A stretch of DNA of 9,432 nucleotides, taken from positions 1-9,432 of the forward strand of contig JAJZYI010000122.1 in the NCBI GenBank assembly GCA_021798135.1. Direction: 5' to 3'. The notes beneath the pieces are model-generated. The model was not told the origin of the DNA and did not search any database. It saw only the letters and a program-made list of their open reading frames with translations. This DNA is from Actinomycetes bacterium. Lineage in GTDB: Bacteria > Actinomycetota > Acidimicrobiia > Acidimicrobiales > UBA8190. Shown one piece after another: positions 6,825 to 9,432 of this stretch. Within the stretch, counting starts at the first letter, position 1, and each line of letters begins with the position of its first letter. A program made the position numbers and the translations under genes.

Positions 6825-6881
6825 GTGAAGTGGGGTGATCGTCTGGAGCGTGGGCGGGCAGCCCACGCTTCGTCGTTTCAC
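6825..6881 (+). promoter_or_regulatory. Structured leader RNA upstream of rimP (hairpin within an outer helix)
   Basis: A perfect 9-bp hairpin, AGCGTGGGC at 6847-6855 with GCCCACGCT at 6861-6869 and a 5-base loop, lies about 30 bases into the predicted leader. It is followed by TTCGTCGTTTC, T-rich for this genome, as in an attenuator. An outer helix can also form between 6825-6833 and 6873-6881 (five Watson-Crick pairs, then G-U, U-G, G-C, G-U), which would enclose the hairpin and occupy part of the T-rich segment. The two could be alternative states. rimP-nusA-infB leaders are regulated in other bacteria (NusA autoregulation in E. coli). No homology to a named RNA family could be tested. Confidence 0.4.
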
Positions 6882-6930
6882 GGCCATGGCACGAACGGCG
6901 ATGGCCACGGCACGCAGGGTGCTGCCGGGG

Positions 6931-6964
6931 TGGCTGTGCTGCTGGGATGGCTGTGCTGCTGGGA
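6931..6964 (+). repeat. 17-bp perfect direct repeat in the rimP leader
   Basis: TGGCTGTGCTGCTGGGA occurs twice head-to-tail at 6931-6947 and 6948-6964, followed by two further matching bases. The period is not a multiple of three, which argues against this stretch being part of a longer RimP. The second copy contains a complete mini-frame at 6947-6967 (ATG, five codons, TGA: MAVLLG), without a visible ribosome binding site. The repeat ends 24 bases before the rimP Shine-Dalgarno sequence. Confidence 0.8.
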
Positions 6965-6988
6965 TGAGCGTGCCGGCGACCAGGGACG

Positions 6989-6997
6989 AGGAGGTGA
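6989..6997 (+). promoter_or_regulatory. Ribosome binding site fixing the rimP start
   Basis: AGGAGGTGA is a full anti-16S match, with AGGAGG 8 bases before GTG 7003. It sets the rimP start there and rejects in-frame starts at 6835 (GTG) and 6964 (ATG), which would add residues unrelated to the family. Confidence 0.8.
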
Positions 6998-7002
6998 CCG
7001 AC

Positions 7003-7542
7003 GTGGGCGACGAGGAGATCGAGCGAGTGGTGGCGCCGCCCGTGGCGGCTGCCGGCCTGGAGCTGGTCGAGGTGCAGGTCTCGGCCGGCGTGCTGCGGGT
7101 GGTCGTCGACCGCGAGGGTGGCGCCGACCTGGACCTGCTCGCGGACGCCACCCGGGCGGTCTCGGCGGCGCTCGACGAGCACGACCCGTTCCCTGGCCAC
7201 CGCTACACGCTCGAGGTGTCCAGCCCCGGCGTGGAGCGCCCCCTGCGGACCCCTCGGCAGTTCCAGCGGGCCGTCGGCGAGGATGTCACGATCCGCACGG
7301 TCGCGACCGCGGAAGGCGAGCGCCGGGTGAGCGGCCGCCTGGTGTCGGCGGACGAGGAGGGGGTGGTGGTCGAGGGAGCGGAGCTGCCCGAGGGGCGGCG
7401 CCGGCTCTCGTACGGGGACGTGGAACGGGCTCGGACCGTGTTCGCCTGGGGGAGCGCCGGCCGCGCCGCCGGCGCCGGGCCCGGGCCGTCGCCGAAGGGG
7501 CGCGCCGGCGGAGCCAGATCGGGAGCGACAGGGAGACGGTGA
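7003..7542 (+). CDS. rimP: Ribosome maturation factor RimP
   Basis: Cytosolic factor that binds the 30S subunit and assists its maturation. From GTG 7003 the protein begins MGDEEIERVVAPPVAAAGLE, matching the usual start of the family. The N-terminal alpha/beta domain (about 1-82) contains the diagnostic EVSSPGVERPL at residues 71-81. A C-terminal SH3-like domain spans about 85-150, and the last 30 or so residues are a Gly/Ala/Arg-rich tail ending at TGA 7540-7542. At 179 residues it is slightly longer than the roughly 150 of E. coli. It is first in the operon with nusA, ylxR and infB, the standard bacterial arrangement, and lies behind a long leader. The start choice rests on the strong Shine-Dalgarno sequence and family alignment from memory. 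Confidence 0.93.
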   Translation: MGDEEIERVVAPPVAAAGLELVEVQVSAGVLRVVVDREGGADLDLLADATRAVSAALDEHDPFPGHRYTLEVSSPGVERPLRTPRQFQRAVGEDVTIRTVATAEGERRVSGRLVSADEEGVVVEGAELPEGRRRLSYGDVERARTVFAWGSAGRAAGAGPGPSPKGRAGGARSGATGRR

Positions 7543-7549
7543 CGACGGC

Positions 7550-8826
<1,277 letters not shown>

Positions 8827-8830
<4 letters not shown>

Positions 8831-9228
8831 GCCCCCGGCGCACGTGCGTCGGCTGCCGGCGGGTAGCCTCGACGCAGGAGCTCGTCCGCGTCACCCTCGC
8901 CGGGGGCGAGCTCGTCCCGGGCGCTGGGCGTCCCGGGCGCGGTGCATGGCTGTGCCGCGACAGCGGGCCGTGCATGGACCTGGCCGCCCGCCGACGAGCG
9001 TTCGACCGTGCCCTGCGCGGCCCGGTCGCCGTGGGTGCCGTGGAGCGCCTGGCGGCGCGGCTCGGGACACCCGCCGGGGCGCCCGGGGGGACCGTGCCCG
9101 AGCCTCCGGAGGCCGCCCGCGACGGGGCCCGCCGGGACGAGGCGGGTCAGCAGGGCGTCGCAGTGTGCGAGGATGGTGTGCCGGGTCCCCACGGAGGCCC
9201 AGCCCGTGACGGAGCAAAAGGATCGTAG
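8827..9228 (+). CDS. ylxR: YlxR family RNA-binding protein (DUF448), apparent ATA start
   Basis: Small nucleic-acid-binding protein always found between nusA and infB; in some bacteria it has been linked to transcription regulation or RNase P. The frame reads GPRRTCVGCRR, then ELVRVTL, GRGAWLCRD, C-M-DLAARRRAFDRAL, which is the complete family pattern. The frame opens after a TGA at 8788-8790 and contains no ATG, GTG or TTG before RTCVGCR. The only plausible initiator is ATA at 8827, overlapping the nusA TAG as ATAG, with GGAGG ending 3 bases before it. An internal start at ATG 8974 would lose the conserved motif. Either ATA is used, or a base error or real start-codon loss is present. After about residue 82 the protein continues as a Gly/Pro/Ala/Asp-rich tail, reaching 133 residues against about 90 usually. 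Confidence 0.85.
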
Positions 9229-9234
9229 GAGCAG

Positions 9235-9432
9235 GTGCCGAAGAAGATCCGCGTGTATGAGCTCGCCCGCGAGCTCGGCCTGAGCAACAAGGAGGCGCTC
9301 GACCTCTGCGCGTCCCTCGGGATCGGGGTCAAGAGCCACTCGTCGTCCATCGAGGACGCTCAGGCCGACCGCGTCCGGCGCAAGGCGGACCGCGACGGGC
9401 TGCGCCGCGAACGGCAGCCGGAGGAGGCCGCC
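9235..9432 (+). CDS. infB: Translation initiation factor IF-2, N-terminal part (runs off the window)
   Basis: GTPase that delivers initiator tRNA to the 30S subunit and promotes subunit joining. Only the first 66 residues are present, and the frame is open at the window end. They form the IF2 N-terminal helical domain: KKIRVYELARELGLSNKEALDLC, then LGIGVKSHSSSIED, followed by the charged linker typical of actinobacterial IF2. The GTG at 9235 lies 6 bases after the ylxR stop, and AGGAG at 9227-9231 overlaps that stop, so translation is probably coupled. The GTPase domain lies beyond the window. Confidence 0.95.
   Translation, partial: MPKKIRVYELARELGLSNKEALDLCASLGIGVKSHSSSIEDAQADRVRRKADRDGLRRERQPEEAA

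Noticed and set aside
6835..7002. N-terminal extension of RimP from GTG 6835 or ATG 6964
   Set aside because: The added sequence is not family-like, includes an out-of-phase 17-bp repeat and the leader hairpin, and an ideal ribosome binding site points to GTG 7003.
6811..7002. A tRNA gene ahead of rimP, as metY is in E. coli
   Set aside because: No cloverleaf, T-loop GGTTCGA-like motif or acceptor pairing could be found in the leader.

Overview
The window is a very GC-rich (visibly above 70%), densely packed block of bacterial housekeeping genes. Protein sequence and gene order (cdsA, dxr, rseP, ispG, proS, rimP, nusA, ylxR, infB) point to an actinobacterial chromosome. The character of RseP (acidic stretch after the HELGH region), the NusA KH region and the IF2 N-terminus suggest a deep-branching lineage such as Acidimicrobiia. 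That lineage is an inference from remembered family features, not a search result. I see no insertion sequence, integrase, CRISPR array, tRNA or rRNA, and no sign of a novel multi-gene system; the interest lies in details of gene starts, intergenic structure and protein architecture.

Left block (1-5171, + strand): the 3' part of cdsA (CDP-diacylglycerol synthase), an intergenic gap with two perfect stem-loops, then dxr, rseP and ispG. dxr and ispG are the second and sixth enzymes of the MEP isoprenoid pathway. Between them lies rseP, a membrane-embedded M50 site-2 protease, coupled to dxr by a 4-base GTGA stop/start overlap.

Middle (5172-7002): ispG and proS converge on a 150-base gap filled by about three copies of a 39-bp tandem repeat and a 10-bp inverted repeat that could terminate both genes. 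proS (- strand) encodes the short archaeal/eukaryotic-type prolyl-tRNA synthetase, with most of the C-terminal zinc cysteines gone. proS and rimP diverge from a 268-base region holding a candidate extended -10 promoter, a structured leader and a 17-bp direct repeat.

Right block (7003-9432, + strand): rimP, nusA, ylxR and the start of infB, the classic transcription/translation operon (30S maturation, elongation/antitermination, YlxR RNA-binding protein, IF2). Genes are 6-7 bases apart or overlap. ylxR has no ATG, GTG or TTG in its frame ahead of its conserved motif; the only plausible initiator is an ATA overlapping the nusA stop codon.

A recurring trait is that conserved enzymes carry low-complexity Ala/Pro/Gly/Glu-rich tails at one terminus (CdsA, RseP, IspG, NusA, YlxR, and smaller ones on Dxr and RimP).
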